Shown one piece after another: positions 24,534 to 30,652 of a DNA stretch of 41,099 bases; positions within the stretch are counted from its first letter, which is position 1; the number at the start of each line of letters is the position of its first letter. The DNA is from a virus, in the IMG/VR virus record IMGVR_UViG_3300049188_000037, positions 1 to 41,099 of that record; one strand, given 5' to 3'. The notes beneath the pieces were generated by a model, which saw nothing but the letters and a program-made list of their open reading frames with translations, searched no databases and was not told where the DNA came from. Both the position numbers and the translations under genes were made by a program.

Positions 24534-24595
24534 CTGACTCGAAATCAGGTAAACGGGAAACCGTTTCGTGGGTTCAAATCCCACCCTCTCCGCCA
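24534..24595 (+). other. attP core: 3' half of tRNA-Ser(CGA)
   Basis: The sequence matches the 3' half of a tRNA-Ser: anticodon loop CTCGAAA with anticodon CGA (24540-24542), a long variable arm (AACGG/CCGTT), T arm (GTGGG, TTCAAAT, CCCAC), the acceptor 3' strand CCTCTCC, discriminator G and CCA ending at 24595. The anticodon stem pairs only four positions; at the fifth, G33-G49 mismatch shows identity to the host begins at about 24534. No 5' half is present, so it is not a tRNA gene but an attachment core next to the integrase. Confidence 0.88.
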
Positions 24596-24601
24596 CTTAT
24601 G

Positions 24602-24628
24602 AAGCTCCGGTAATCCCGGAGCTTTTTT
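24602..24628 (+). terminator. Intrinsic terminator after tRNA half
   Basis: AAGCTCCGG (24602-24610) pairs with CCGGAGCTT (24616-24624) over a 5-nt loop, then T at 24625-24628 (part of a run of six T). It would end a tRNA transcript rebuilt by integration. Confidence 0.85.
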
Positions 24629-24685
24629 GTAACTGCCAAAACCTGACCGGAACCTGCCCGGTAGTTTTCTCTTGTCTAATCACAC

Positions 24686-24708
24686 ACACCTGACGAGAGG
24701 TCAGGTGT
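24686..24708 (+). promoter_or_regulatory. Inverted repeat abutting integrase start, RBS in loop
   Basis: ACACCTGAC (24686-24694) and GTCAGGTGT (24700-24708) are perfect 9-bp arms around a 5-nt loop GAGAG. The SD-like GAGAGG sits at the loop and the ATG begins immediately after the right arm. It could be a protein operator or an RNA hairpin that masks the ribosome binding site. Confidence 0.7.
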
Positions 24709-25698
24709 ATGCCACGAGTAGATTACGCGCTTTCGCCAGAGCAACGCATCGACGCCCGCGAGGCGTTTCGGCTGATCGAGGGCACGGGGCTCTCGCTGGT
24801 CGACGTGGTGAAGCGGGGGCTTGGTGAAAAACGCGCAAGTCATCGCGCCCTGACGAATGAAGTTGTTCGTCTGTTTCTGATCTCGAGACGAGAGGAGGGG
24901 TGCCGGCCCAAGACGATCGCCTTCTATGCGGACTTTTTGCGGCCGATCGCCGAGCAATTCGGGGATCGCGTGTTTGACACCATCACGCGCGCAGAGCTTG
25001 CGAAATGTATTCAGGGCGCGACGGACGGAGCCACCGCCAGGACATCGATTGCGCGTGCAAGCCGTGCCCTTTGGCGCTGGGCAATGGCTCGCCCTGAGCC
25101 AATGGCTGCCGTTGACGCATCGATGGGGCTTCGGTTCATCGTGGCGAAGAAGGAGGGGAGGAAGCCCGCCGTGTTGACCGTGGAGCAGTGCGGCGCGATC
25201 CTCGCCGGAGCTGGCCATTTTCGCGGCGCCCTTGCGCTAATGCTTGGAGCTGGCGTGCGGCCCGAAGAAATCCGGGGCCCTGGAAAAGAGCCGATGCGCT
25301 GGCGAGACATCGACATAACGCACAGCGCGATCACGGTGCGCGCCGAATGCTCCAAAACACGCAAAGAGCGAATCATTGAGAACCCGCCGCCGATGTTGTG
25401 GCAGTGGATCACGCCAGGAAATTCCGACGAACCGATCAGCCCAGCGCTCGCGCGGTCGATCATCGATGTGGCGAAAACTGCGGCGGGGCTGAAGAAGTGG
25501 ACGCAGGATGCCACCCGGCACACGTTCGCATCCTATGCGCTGGCGCTCACTCAGGATCCCGGGAAAGTGGCGCTCTGGCTCGGACACGAGGAGTCGCCAA
25601 AGATGCTTTTCAACCATTACCACCGTCCAGGGCTTCGTGCGCCAGCAGTTGCGTTTTTTAGCCTATGCAACGAGGGCGCAGTGTGCCCGTTCCGCTAG
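24709..25698 (+). CDS. int: Tyrosine integrase
   Basis: A 329-residue site-specific recombinase. The N-terminal SAM-like domain spans ~45-125. Catalytic residues are R184 (AGVRPEE), a Lys near 216 (CSKTRKER), R270 with H271 (DATRHTF; the usual His three residues before Arg is Asp here), H293 (LGHEE) and Y304 (FNHYHRPG). The nucleophile Tyr follows a His in a pattern I associate with verrucomicrobial integrases. It lies next to the tRNA-derived attP, and its 3' end overlaps the convergent lipoprotein gene by 4 nt. Confidence 0.95.
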   Translation: MPRVDYALSPEQRIDAREAFRLIEGTGLSLVDVVKRGLGEKRASHRALTNEVVRLFLISRREEGCRPKTIAFYADFLRPIAEQFGDRVFDTITRAELAKCIQGATDGATARTSIARASRALWRWAMARPEPMAAVDASMGLRFIVAKKEGRKPAVLTVEQCGAILAGAGHFRGALALMLGAGVRPEEIRGPGKEPMRWRDIDITHSAITVRAECSKTRKERIIENPPPMLWQWITPGNSDEPISPALARSIIDVAKTAAGLKKWTQDATRHTFASYALALTQDPGKVALWLGHEESPKMLFNHYHRPGLRAPAVAFFSLCNEGAVCPFR

Positions 25699-26069
25699 GG
25701 CGAAAAACCAGCCATCTGCCCCCATAAATTTGTCACATCGTGGTACAGTTGATCCTCCGGCGTGAACAAGAAAAAATAGGACTGAAAACCAGTATAGCCG
25801 CCGAAACTGTTTTTGGCGTTAACGCGAACTGGAATAATCCATCCGAAGTGAGATTTACCGCCGTAGATTAGACCATCTTTACACCAGCCCTTTTGTGGGT
25901 GGCCGAACTGGTAGCGCGCAGATTCGGGGTCTTTCAGTCGCTGTTGCATGAAGCCCGTAATGCGGGCCTCATAGTCGGAAGGCGGTGTGCCGTAGTTAGC
26001 TTTCTGCATTTGCTCGTGGGTCACGCAGCTGCAGAGCAGTAGGAATAGGATAGGGAAGAAAGCTTTCAC
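25695..26069 (-). CDS. Lipoprotein, putative lysogenic-conversion gene
   Basis: A 124-residue lipoprotein starting at GTG with MKAFFPILFLLLCSC, where the lipobox ends at Cys15. The mature part has YEARITGFMQQRLKDPESARYQF and VRVNAKNSFGGYTGFQSY patterns that resemble a family of bacterial envelope lipoproteins. A good sigma70-type promoter lies upstream. It converges on the integrase. Host-surface modification or superinfection exclusion is a reasonable guess. Confidence 0.8.
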   Translation of the reverse strand: MKAFFPILFLLLCSCVTHEQMQKANYGTPPSDYEARITGFMQQRLKDPESARYQFGHPQKGWCKDGLIYGGKSHFGWIIPVRVNAKNSFGGYTGFQSYFFLFTPEDQLYHDVTNLWGQMAGFSP

Positions 26070-26084
26070 GTCCGTACGCTGGCT

Positions 26085-26114
26085 ATTTTAGGAGCGCGGT
26101 GCAAGTCGTGACAA
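26085..26114 (-). promoter_or_regulatory. Promoter of the leftward lipoprotein
   Basis: On the minus strand TTGTCA (26114-26109) and TAAAAT (26090-26085) lie 18 nt apart, near-consensus -35 and -10 boxes. The -35 overlaps the palindrome ACAAATTTGT (26111-26120), a possible regulator site. Confidence 0.65.
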
Positions 26115-26204
26115 ATTTGTGACATATGGGATCCGGCCGTCTGCTATCGTGCTGCATGACGGCGCAGGAGTGTACGCCGCCAAAACGCCAAGATTCGGTA
26201 GGCT

Positions 26205-26221
26205 GGGACAGCGCATGTCCC
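26205..26221. repeat. Palindrome GGGACA-n5-TGTCCC
   Basis: A 6-bp-arm inverted repeat just upstream of the possible ORF at 26245. It could be an operator; nothing else supports it. Confidence 0.4.
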
Positions 26222-26244
26222 ACCCTATCGGATAAACTCCGACC

Positions 26245-26460
26245 ATGAAGACAAAGCGAATCCCGAACGCAGAACTGCGAGTTATCTCGCTTGCGCAGCA
26301 TCCGATTTCCGCCAATGCGAAAATCGTTCACCTCGGCCGACCACGAAAACCTTGCGCCTGGACCTCACCAGACTCTGCAAAGCGCGACCACGAGCACGCT
26401 GAGATTATTCGGCTCAGTGCTTTTTTGAGGGCGGGGGAGCCAGGCGGATCGGCTGCGTAA
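26245..26460 (+). CDS. Doubtful small ORF
   Basis: A 71-codon frame, basic, with no recognised domain. An apparent rightward terminator (26393-26426) lies inside it, and its 3' end runs 47 nt into the convergent RHH gene. It may be a chance frame in a transcribed non-coding region. Confidence 0.3.
   Translation: MKTKRIPNAELRVISLAQHPISANAKIVHLGRPRKPCAWTSPDSAKRDHEHAEIIRLSAFLRAGEPGGSAA
26393..26426 (+). terminator. Intrinsic terminator, rightward
   Basis: AGCAC-GC-TGAG (26393-26403) pairs with CTCA-GTGCT (26413-26421) with a 2-nt bulge and a 9-nt loop, then a T run (26422-26426). It would end a rightward RNA starting somewhere after 26120. Confidence 0.6.
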
Positions 26461-26632
26461 CTTCACCATGCTCGCTTACGTGCCGCGCAAGCGCTGCTGC
26501 TAGTTGGCGCAGCGTTTCTGACGGCTGAATCTTCACCTTTTCACACGCGTCATAGAACTCCATCTTTTCATCGGGAGTTACGTACGAGCTTAGCTTTTCG
26601 GAGCGAGTGACCTGTAGGCGTGGCCGGGCCAT
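26414..26632 (-). CDS. Ribbon-helix-helix protein
   Basis: A 72-residue protein with the RHH outline: short N-terminal strand (KLSSYVTPDEKM), helix (EFYDACEKVKIQP) and second helix (SETLRQLAAALARHV). The basic start MARPRLQVTRSEK suits DNA binding. It lies downstream of another leftward RHH gene, so the region holds several Arc/CopG-like regulators. A promoter could not be identified with confidence. Confidence 0.78.
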   Translation of the reverse strand: MARPRLQVTRSEKLSSYVTPDEKMEFYDACEKVKIQPSETLRQLAAALARHVSEHGEVTQPIRLAPPPSKKH

Positions 26633-26753
26633 TAGCCGCAGTCAACAGCTTGCCAATCAACCAGTGCAACACCGGACGGCGGAGTTAATTAGAGTTATTC
26701 GGTCCTATAAACTCCTGCAAATGTGCCGAAACTAATTTCAGCATGAGTAGATC

Positions 26754-26796
26754 AAAAAAACAAAAACCGCAGTCGCCGGAATTCCGGCAGCTGCGG
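26754..26796 (-). terminator. Intrinsic terminator of leftward RHH gene
   Basis: Nested hairpin: CCGCAG (26767-26772) pairs with CTGCGG (26791-26796) and encloses the palindrome CCGGAATTCCGG. The plus-strand A-rich tract at 26754-26766 gives T-rich sequence after the hairpin on the minus strand. It follows the gene at 26846-27070. Confidence 0.8.
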
Positions 26797-26845
26797 CAGG
26801 CGATAGTGAGGGCTAACTCTGTTTTTGAACTCCGGGTAGCGGCGT

Positions 26846-27070
26846 TCAAAGCGCTTTATTGGGCGGCTGCGCCAGCTTCTCGGCGACGTAAAGTTGTAGC
26901 GCTTTCCGAATCAGGGCAGAGAGTCGGCCCTTCGGCGCGACCGTGCTAAACTCAGCCTCAGCTCGGGCACGGATAGCCTCATCCTCGATATCAGACACCT
27001 GGAAGGTTATCCGTTTACCCGTGCGGATCGGCTCGTTCTTTCTAGCGCTCTTTTTCATGTCGTGTGTCAT
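26846..27070 (-). CDS. Ribbon-helix-helix regulator, leftward arm of switch
   Basis: A 74-residue RHH protein: strand RITFQVSDIEDEA, helix RARAEAEFSTVAP, helix GRLSALIRKALQLYVAEKLA, and a basic N-terminus (KKSARKNEPIRTGKR) suited to DNA contact. Its start codon (27070) lies within GTGT-CAT-ACAC and beside TGTCTGACA, so it probably regulates its own synthesis. It is divergent from the RHH gene at 27191. No CI-type repressor is seen, so it is the best repressor candidate. Confidence 0.8.
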   Translation of the reverse strand: MTHDMKKSARKNEPIRTGKRITFQVSDIEDEAIRARAEAEFSTVAPKGRLSALIRKALQLYVAEKLAQPPNKAL

Positions 27071-27074
27071 ACAC
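27064..27074. promoter_or_regulatory. Operator-like palindrome at RHH start
   Basis: GTGT-CAT-ACAC; the CAT is the reverse complement of the leftward gene's start codon. Together with TGTCTGACA (27075-27083) it forms one end of the divergent control region. Confidence 0.6.
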
Positions 27075-27190
27075 TGTCTGACACATTGCTTGCAAGTTCA
27101 TAGGTAAGTCGAAAGTTCCCTAAACAAAACTAGGGGAATCCCCGCTTTTTTGCTTGCGTGTGTCTGACACACGACACTAGGGTCCGACAC
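27071..27190. promoter_or_regulatory. Divergent control region of RHH switch
   Basis: The 120-bp gap between the two divergent RHH genes holds repeated sites with GTC-n-GAC cores: TGTCTGACA (27075-27083), an exact 17-bp palindrome (27157-27173) and GTCCGAC (27182-27188). The palindrome GGGGAATCCCC (27133-27143) and CTTGCAAG (27089-27096) are also present. For the rightward gene TTGCTT (27150-27155) and GACACT (27173-27178) could be weak promoter boxes flanking the long palindrome. No definite leftward promoter was assigned. Confidence 0.7.
27157..27173. promoter_or_regulatory. Perfect 17-bp operator palindrome
   Basis: CGTGTGTC-T-GACACACG has two perfect 8-bp arms and a one-base centre. It lies about 20 nt before the rightward RHH gene, between the candidate promoter boxes, where a bound repressor would block transcription. 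Confidence 0.75.
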
Positions 27191-27388
27191 ATGCCACGAA
27201 TTACTTTCCGTCCAGATGCGGAGTGTGAGGCGATTATCGAAAAGGCGAAAGTGGTCACCGGTTTAAACGACAGCGAACTGTGCCGCGTAGCCATCGTCGA
27301 GTACGTAGCCAAGCAGTCCCCTGATAAAATCCAACGCGCGCACAATGCGCACCGTGTTCGGCTCATGAAGCGAAAGGCCGCAGCGTGA
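27191..27388 (+). CDS. Ribbon-helix-helix regulator, rightward arm of switch
   Basis: A 65-residue RHH protein: strand PRITFRPDAE, helix CEAIIEKAKVVTG, helix NDSELCRVAIVEYVAKQ, then a basic tail. I start it at ATG 27191, right after the operator half-site; a GTG at 27158 would translate the palindrome. It is the first gene of the rightward early operon and overlaps the next gene as GTGA. By position it may play the Cro-like part. Confidence 0.8.
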   Translation: MPRITFRPDAECEAIIEKAKVVTGLNDSELCRVAIVEYVAKQSPDKIQRAHNAHRVRLMKRKAAA

Positions 27389-27528
27389 GCCCCGAAGTTA
27401 AGCACCCGCTGATCTGCATCTGCTTTTGGGCCGTGGTAGCGCTGATCGCGGGCACCTGGGCGCTCGCCACCGAGCACCGCCTGAAGCGGAAGCTCGGTAA
27501 AGACTACGAGGGGCCTCTCAATGACTGA
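27385..27528 (+). CDS. Tiny single-pass membrane protein
   Basis: A 47-residue protein starting at a GTG that overlaps the preceding stop, and ending in an overlap with the next start. A hydrophobic segment (about residues 8-26, LICICFWAVVALIAGTWAL) is followed by a basic, then acidic, tail. Function unknown. Confidence 0.65.
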   Translation: MSPEVKHPLICICFWAVVALIAGTWALATEHRLKRKLGKDYEGPLND

Positions 27529-27706
27529 GCAAGACACCATCCTCACGAAGGCCGAGGGCATGGCTCTTGCGAAAAAATCTACGCCCCTAGCTTTCGACAA
27601 GTGGCGGCGTAAATGGGGTGTTCGCGGACGCGGACGCTACTCCAAGCATGCGATAGAGCACGCGATGCACCGCGAGGCCACCGCACTTCGGCGCAAGATC
27701 ATCTAA
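27521..27706 (+). CDS. Small DNA-binding protein, excisionase candidate
   Basis: A 61-residue basic protein with TKAEGMALAKKSTPLAFDKW followed by RKWGVRGRGRYSKHAIEHAM, a MerR/excisionase-like helix-turn-helix outline. Small size and position early in the rightward operon suit a Xis-type directionality factor, although it is 2 kb from int. The identification is tentative. Confidence 0.6.
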   Translation: MTEQDTILTKAEGMALAKKSTPLAFDKWRRKWGVRGRGRYSKHAIEHAMHREATALRRKII

Positions 27707-27823
27707 CTTTCCCCCGCGGCCGCTGCGCTTGGTATGCGCTTCACCGGTTCCGCCTGCCTACGGGCTCCACGGCAATTCACGACGGGCGCGGGAACAAAAC
27801 TTTAACCGAGACAAGGAAACAAA

Positions 27824-28099
27824 ATGTACGCTGAACTTATTATCGACTCTCTTCCTGGCTTTCGCGGCCATGCGTCACTGTATAAACTCACGCCGCCAAT
27901 TACGTACGACGGCAGGTCAATTGAGCACGTAGTGGTTTCATCGGTTGGCGACGACTGGGTGTGTGAAACCTATATTTTCGAAGCCGACTCAGCGGGTGAG
28001 GTTAAAAACTGGGGCGAGCTTCCTGGAAGCTACAAAGGCGGCGTTGGCCACGAATGCGCACTTTTCGGGGCTGGCTATCAGATCAAGGCGACCGCCTAA
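27824..28099 (+). CDS. Hypothetical early protein
   Basis: A 91-residue protein with an AAGGA SD shortly before its ATG. It is acidic, strand-rich, and has a CETYIFEADSAGEVKNWGEL middle. No family recognised. The preceding 117 nt (27707-27823) hold no gene I can support. Confidence 0.65.
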   Translation: MYAELIIDSLPGFRGHASLYKLTPPITYDGRSIEHVVVSSVGDDWVCETYIFEADSAGEVKNWGELPGSYKGGVGHECALFGAGYQIKATA

Positions 28100-28100
28100 C

Positions 28101-28394
28101 ATGACCGCCACGGACGCCACCTTCCTTGCGCTCGGCATCCTTGCGATCGTCGCGGTGTGCCTCTGGTCGGTTGACCGCGAGTTGACCGAGCGTGCGAGAC
28201 GGCAGCGTTTGCAGCGGCAAATTGCGCTGCTGGACGACGCGGTGAGCGAGGCGGGCGTGATTCGGATATTTCCCTGCCACCACAGGGCGTCTACACGCGG
28301 TGACTCGATTAGCGCGTTTGGAGCGATCGTGGAGTCAACGCCCCACTGCGAAAGCATGGGTCATCTGAGGGAATGTGTTAGCCGAGCATCCTAA
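28101..28394 (+). CDS. Small membrane protein with coil-like region
   Basis: A 97-residue protein starting at ATG 28101, one base past the previous stop. Residues ~7-24 (FLALGILAIVAVCLWSVD) form a membrane segment followed by an Arg-rich helix, resembling small phage Rz-like or exclusion proteins in layout only. Function unknown. Confidence 0.55.
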   Translation: MTATDATFLALGILAIVAVCLWSVDRELTERARRQRLQRQIALLDDAVSEAGVIRIFPCHHRASTRGDSISAFGAIVESTPHCESMGHLRECVSRAS

Positions 28395-28502
28395 ATCAAT
28401 CGCTCCATCGGCCAACTTTGCCGGGGAATGGCGGGGCTGACCTCGCGATAGGCCCCAACGTAGTACCCGGCTCAATTTCGGGCGTAGTGCCCTGAACAAG
28501 AC

Positions 28503-28537
28503 AAAAACAAAAAAGGCCTCCGGTGCGAACGGAGGCC
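28503..28537 (-). terminator. Strong leftward terminator without a leftward gene
   Basis: GGCCTCCG (28515-28522) pairs with CGGAGGCC (28530-28537) over a 7-nt loop; the plus-strand A-rich tract 28503-28514 becomes a T tract on the minus strand. The nearby right side has only rightward genes. It may stop antisense transcripts. The rest of 28395-28561 holds nothing recognisable. Confidence 0.75.
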
Positions 28538-28561
28538 CAACTAACAAAGGAAACTAGGACC

Positions 28562-28846
28562 ATGTCTATGACAGAAAACAACGCCGTCAAGGCGGTTCAG
28601 AAAAAGGCGGTGCGTAACGCGCACCTTGCCAACCCGAAAAAGAATCCCGCGCGCCGTCGCGTCGTGGTTGATGAACCGCTGTCCATCTACATCGCCCCGG
28701 ATGCGATGAAGCCGAAGCGCAACGCGCTGGGTAATCCCATCCCCGGCAAGTTTGTCCCGTACTGGCCCGGCGCTCGTAAGGTCTCCAAGTACGCGCCCCA
28801 CGTCGGCAACAAGCAACTCGCGCGAAAGGAGGCCGCCCGTGGCTAA
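28562..28846 (+). CDS. Small basic protein
   Basis: A 94-residue, very basic protein (N-terminal half rich in Lys/Arg, 'NPKKNPARRRVVVD'). No domain recognised. Basic charge suggests nucleic acid binding. It overlaps the next gene by 8 nt. Confidence 0.65.
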   Translation: MSMTENNAVKAVQKKAVRNAHLANPKKNPARRRVVVDEPLSIYIAPDAMKPKRNALGNPIPGKFVPYWPGARKVSKYAPHVGNKQLARKEAARG

Positions 28847-29312
28847 GATCGACATCAACAAAGTCGCGGAGGTCGTCAAAAAGAACCAGGTCGAGCCGCC
28901 CAAACTGCGGCAGATCATCGAGGACCTGAACGCTCTTCTCGCGGCTGAGGCCGAAGAGGAGACGCCTCCCGCGATCAAAAAGCAGTTCTGCATTCTGATC
29001 AGCGACCCGAATGGCGAACTCCCGAAGACGGACTTCACCGGCTGGGCGCTGCAGATGGCTGAAGGCGAAAGCCCGGCGACGCTCACCGATCGCATCTACC
29101 GCGCGGCATACGACTACAACGCCACCAAGAAGGGCCGACTCTATCCAGCGAAGACGGTTGCAGAGGCGATCGAGAACGTGCCCGCGCGCTTCTTCAAGGA
29201 GGTCGAGACCTGGGTGAAGACCAAGACCCCGGTGATCATGCTCCGCACGGACAACACCATCCCGCGGGATGAGAACGCAGTGAATCGCCGCCGGCAGGCG
29301 GAGGCGGAATAG
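28839..29312 (+). CDS. Hypothetical early protein, coiled start
   Basis: A 157-residue protein from GTG 28839, chosen because AAAGGAGG ends 5 nt before it. The first ~45 residues are helical and charged; the centre has 'FCILISDPNGELPKTDFTGW' and 'RIYRAAYDYNATKKGRLYP'. Function unknown, possibly DNA-associated given its place before the recombination genes. Confidence 0.7.
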   Translation: MAKIDINKVAEVVKKNQVEPPKLRQIIEDLNALLAAEAEEETPPAIKKQFCILISDPNGELPKTDFTGWALQMAEGESPATLTDRIYRAAYDYNATKKGRLYPAKTVAEAIENVPARFFKEVETWVKTKTPVIMLRTDNTIPRDENAVNRRRQAEAE

Positions 29313-29314
29313 CC

Positions 29315-29632
29315 ATGCTCTACCAATATAAAACGAGCGGAGGCATCGAGGCTTCTGTCGAAGCCAAGAGCGCCGGTGAGGCAATCAATAGCGCCCTTAT
29401 GCGCCACCAGGGTGAGAAAATTGTGCGCTGCTGGCGCGGCACGACGACTGGCTTATATGCAGGCATCGTTGAGTACGAGATTCCTAACCGCGATCCATTC
29501 ATCGCAAAGACCGAGGCACCAGAGCCTTCAAGGCAAATAGTACAGCCTTTCGACTTTCTCGCCGAAGTTCCTGTTAAGGAAAAGCAGCGGAAATCCAGGG
29601 GTCCTAAAATAAAAGAGGAGAAGGTGCGATGA
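29315..29632 (+). CDS. Hypothetical early protein
   Basis: A 105-residue protein starting MLYQYKTSGGIEASVEAKSA with a Lys-rich C-terminus. It resembles small phage proteins with a ~60-residue compact fold and a basic tail; no function recognised. Confidence 0.65.
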   Translation: MLYQYKTSGGIEASVEAKSAGEAINSALMRHQGEKIVRCWRGTTTGLYAGIVEYEIPNRDPFIAKTEAPEPSRQIVQPFDFLAEVPVKEKQRKSRGPKIKEEKVR

Positions 29633-29742
29633 CCGCCCTCGACCGCCTAATCATCGCCGCGAACGCCGCACAGCTCGCGGGCTTCAACGAAACCGCCGCC
29701 GCTCTGGTAGCGCTGGCGAATGGAATGAAAGGAAATTTGTGA
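29629..29742 (+). CDS. Tiny Ala-rich helical protein
   Basis: A 37-residue protein with a good SD (AGAGGAG) before its ATG. It overlaps both neighbours by 4 nt, as ATGA and GTGA. The product is an Ala-rich amphipathic helix. The coupled layout suggests it is really translated. Confidence 0.6.
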   Translation: MTALDRLIIAANAAQLAGFNETAAALVALANGMKGNL

Positions 29743-30458
29743 GTAGAGAACTTTCAACTACACAATCAAGCGCCCCGGCGTTGGTTCAGCTCATGGCTCA
29801 GGCTATGGGCGACGGCAAGGGGCCTGAGTATCTGCGGGAGCTGCTGGCAGTTCGCCGCGAGTGGGAGGCCGACGAAGCACGTAAGGCTTTCAATCTGGCG
29901 GTTGCTGATTTCCAGCGCCGCGCCCCCATCGTCGAGAAGGGAGACAAAGCGTACGATAAAGACTACGCGCGCCTTGACCGCATCTGGCGCACGATCCGCC
30001 CGCTGGTGACAGAGCTTGGCCTGTCAATCACGTGGCAAACGTGCGAACTCCGCGACGGCCTGTGCCATGTCGAGGGACAGCTGCGCCACCGCGACGGGCA
30101 CGGCGAACGCATCGTGCAGGACATTCCGGTGCCTGAGCTGCTCAAGGGCCAGAACAAGGCGCAGCAGATGGGCAGCGCGACTACCTACGCTAAACGGTAC
30201 GCGCTCTGCGGCGCGCTCGGCATCGTGACTGGCGACGATGACGACGGCCATAAAGCCGGTTCCGAGTTTGTCACGTACGAGCAGGCGCAGGAGCTGACTG
30301 CGATGATCGACGCTTGCCGCGGTATCAACGGTTTCAACGAAACCGCGTTCTGGGGCTGGGTCGGCGTTGCGAGTAAGGTTGCGGCTGAGATCCCGGCGAC
30401 GCGCTACGCGGAAGTGCGGGCGATGCTGCAGAAGAAACTGAAGGGAGTTGTATCATGA
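29739..30458 (+). CDS. erf: ERF-family single-strand annealing protein
   Basis: A 239-residue recombination protein that should anneal complementary DNA strands. The ERF signature GSATTYAKRYALCGALGIVT (145-164) followed by GDDDDG (165-170) is unmistakable. It pairs with the exonuclease at 30649 in a Red-like module that supports replication, concatemer formation and circularisation. GTG start overlaps the preceding stop. Confidence 0.93.
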   Translation: MSRELSTTQSSAPALVQLMAQAMGDGKGPEYLRELLAVRREWEADEARKAFNLAVADFQRRAPIVEKGDKAYDKDYARLDRIWRTIRPLVTELGLSITWQTCELRDGLCHVEGQLRHRDGHGERIVQDIPVPELLKGQNKAQQMGSATTYAKRYALCGALGIVTGDDDDGHKAGSEFVTYEQAQELTAMIDACRGINGFNETAFWGWVGVASKVAAEIPATRYAEVRAMLQKKLKGVVS

Positions 30459-30652
30459 AGGGCGTAGCTTTGGGTATATTTGTTACATGCTGCTGCTTTT
30501 GGGTTTTTTGGCTGGCGGTTTATCCAAGAGGCGTCTGGGAGCTTCTCACGTGGCGCGATTTCCGGGATTGGAATAGAGAGCAGGCTGCCGCGTCTGCGAT
30601 GCTGTGGCTTTATGCCGTTATTACGGTTGCCACAGGAGGTATGCTTCTATGA
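30455..30652 (+). CDS. Two-helix membrane protein
   Basis: A 65-residue protein with hydrophobic segments at about 4-24 and 47-65, overlapping the ERF and exonuclease genes by 4 nt each. It is oddly inserted between recombination partners. Function unknown. Confidence 0.65.
   Translation: MKGVALGIFVTCCCFWVFWLAVYPRGVWELLTWRDFRDWNREQAAASAMLWLYAVITVATGGMLL

Noticed and set aside
24500-24595. Complete tRNA-Ser gene
   Set aside because: Only the 3' half is present; the upstream bases do not form the acceptor and D arms, so it is an att core.
26083-26331. Leftward frames upstream of the lipoprotein
   Set aside because: They cover the lipoprotein promoter and carry no recognisable features.
26743-26949. 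Rightward 68-codon ORF
   Set aside because: It lies over a clear minus-strand terminator (26754-26796) and the opposite RHH gene; it resembles a shadow frame.
28587-29384. Leftward 265-codon frame
   Set aside because: Shadow of three rightward early genes with good SD sites; composition is Arg/His-rich as usual for antisense frames.
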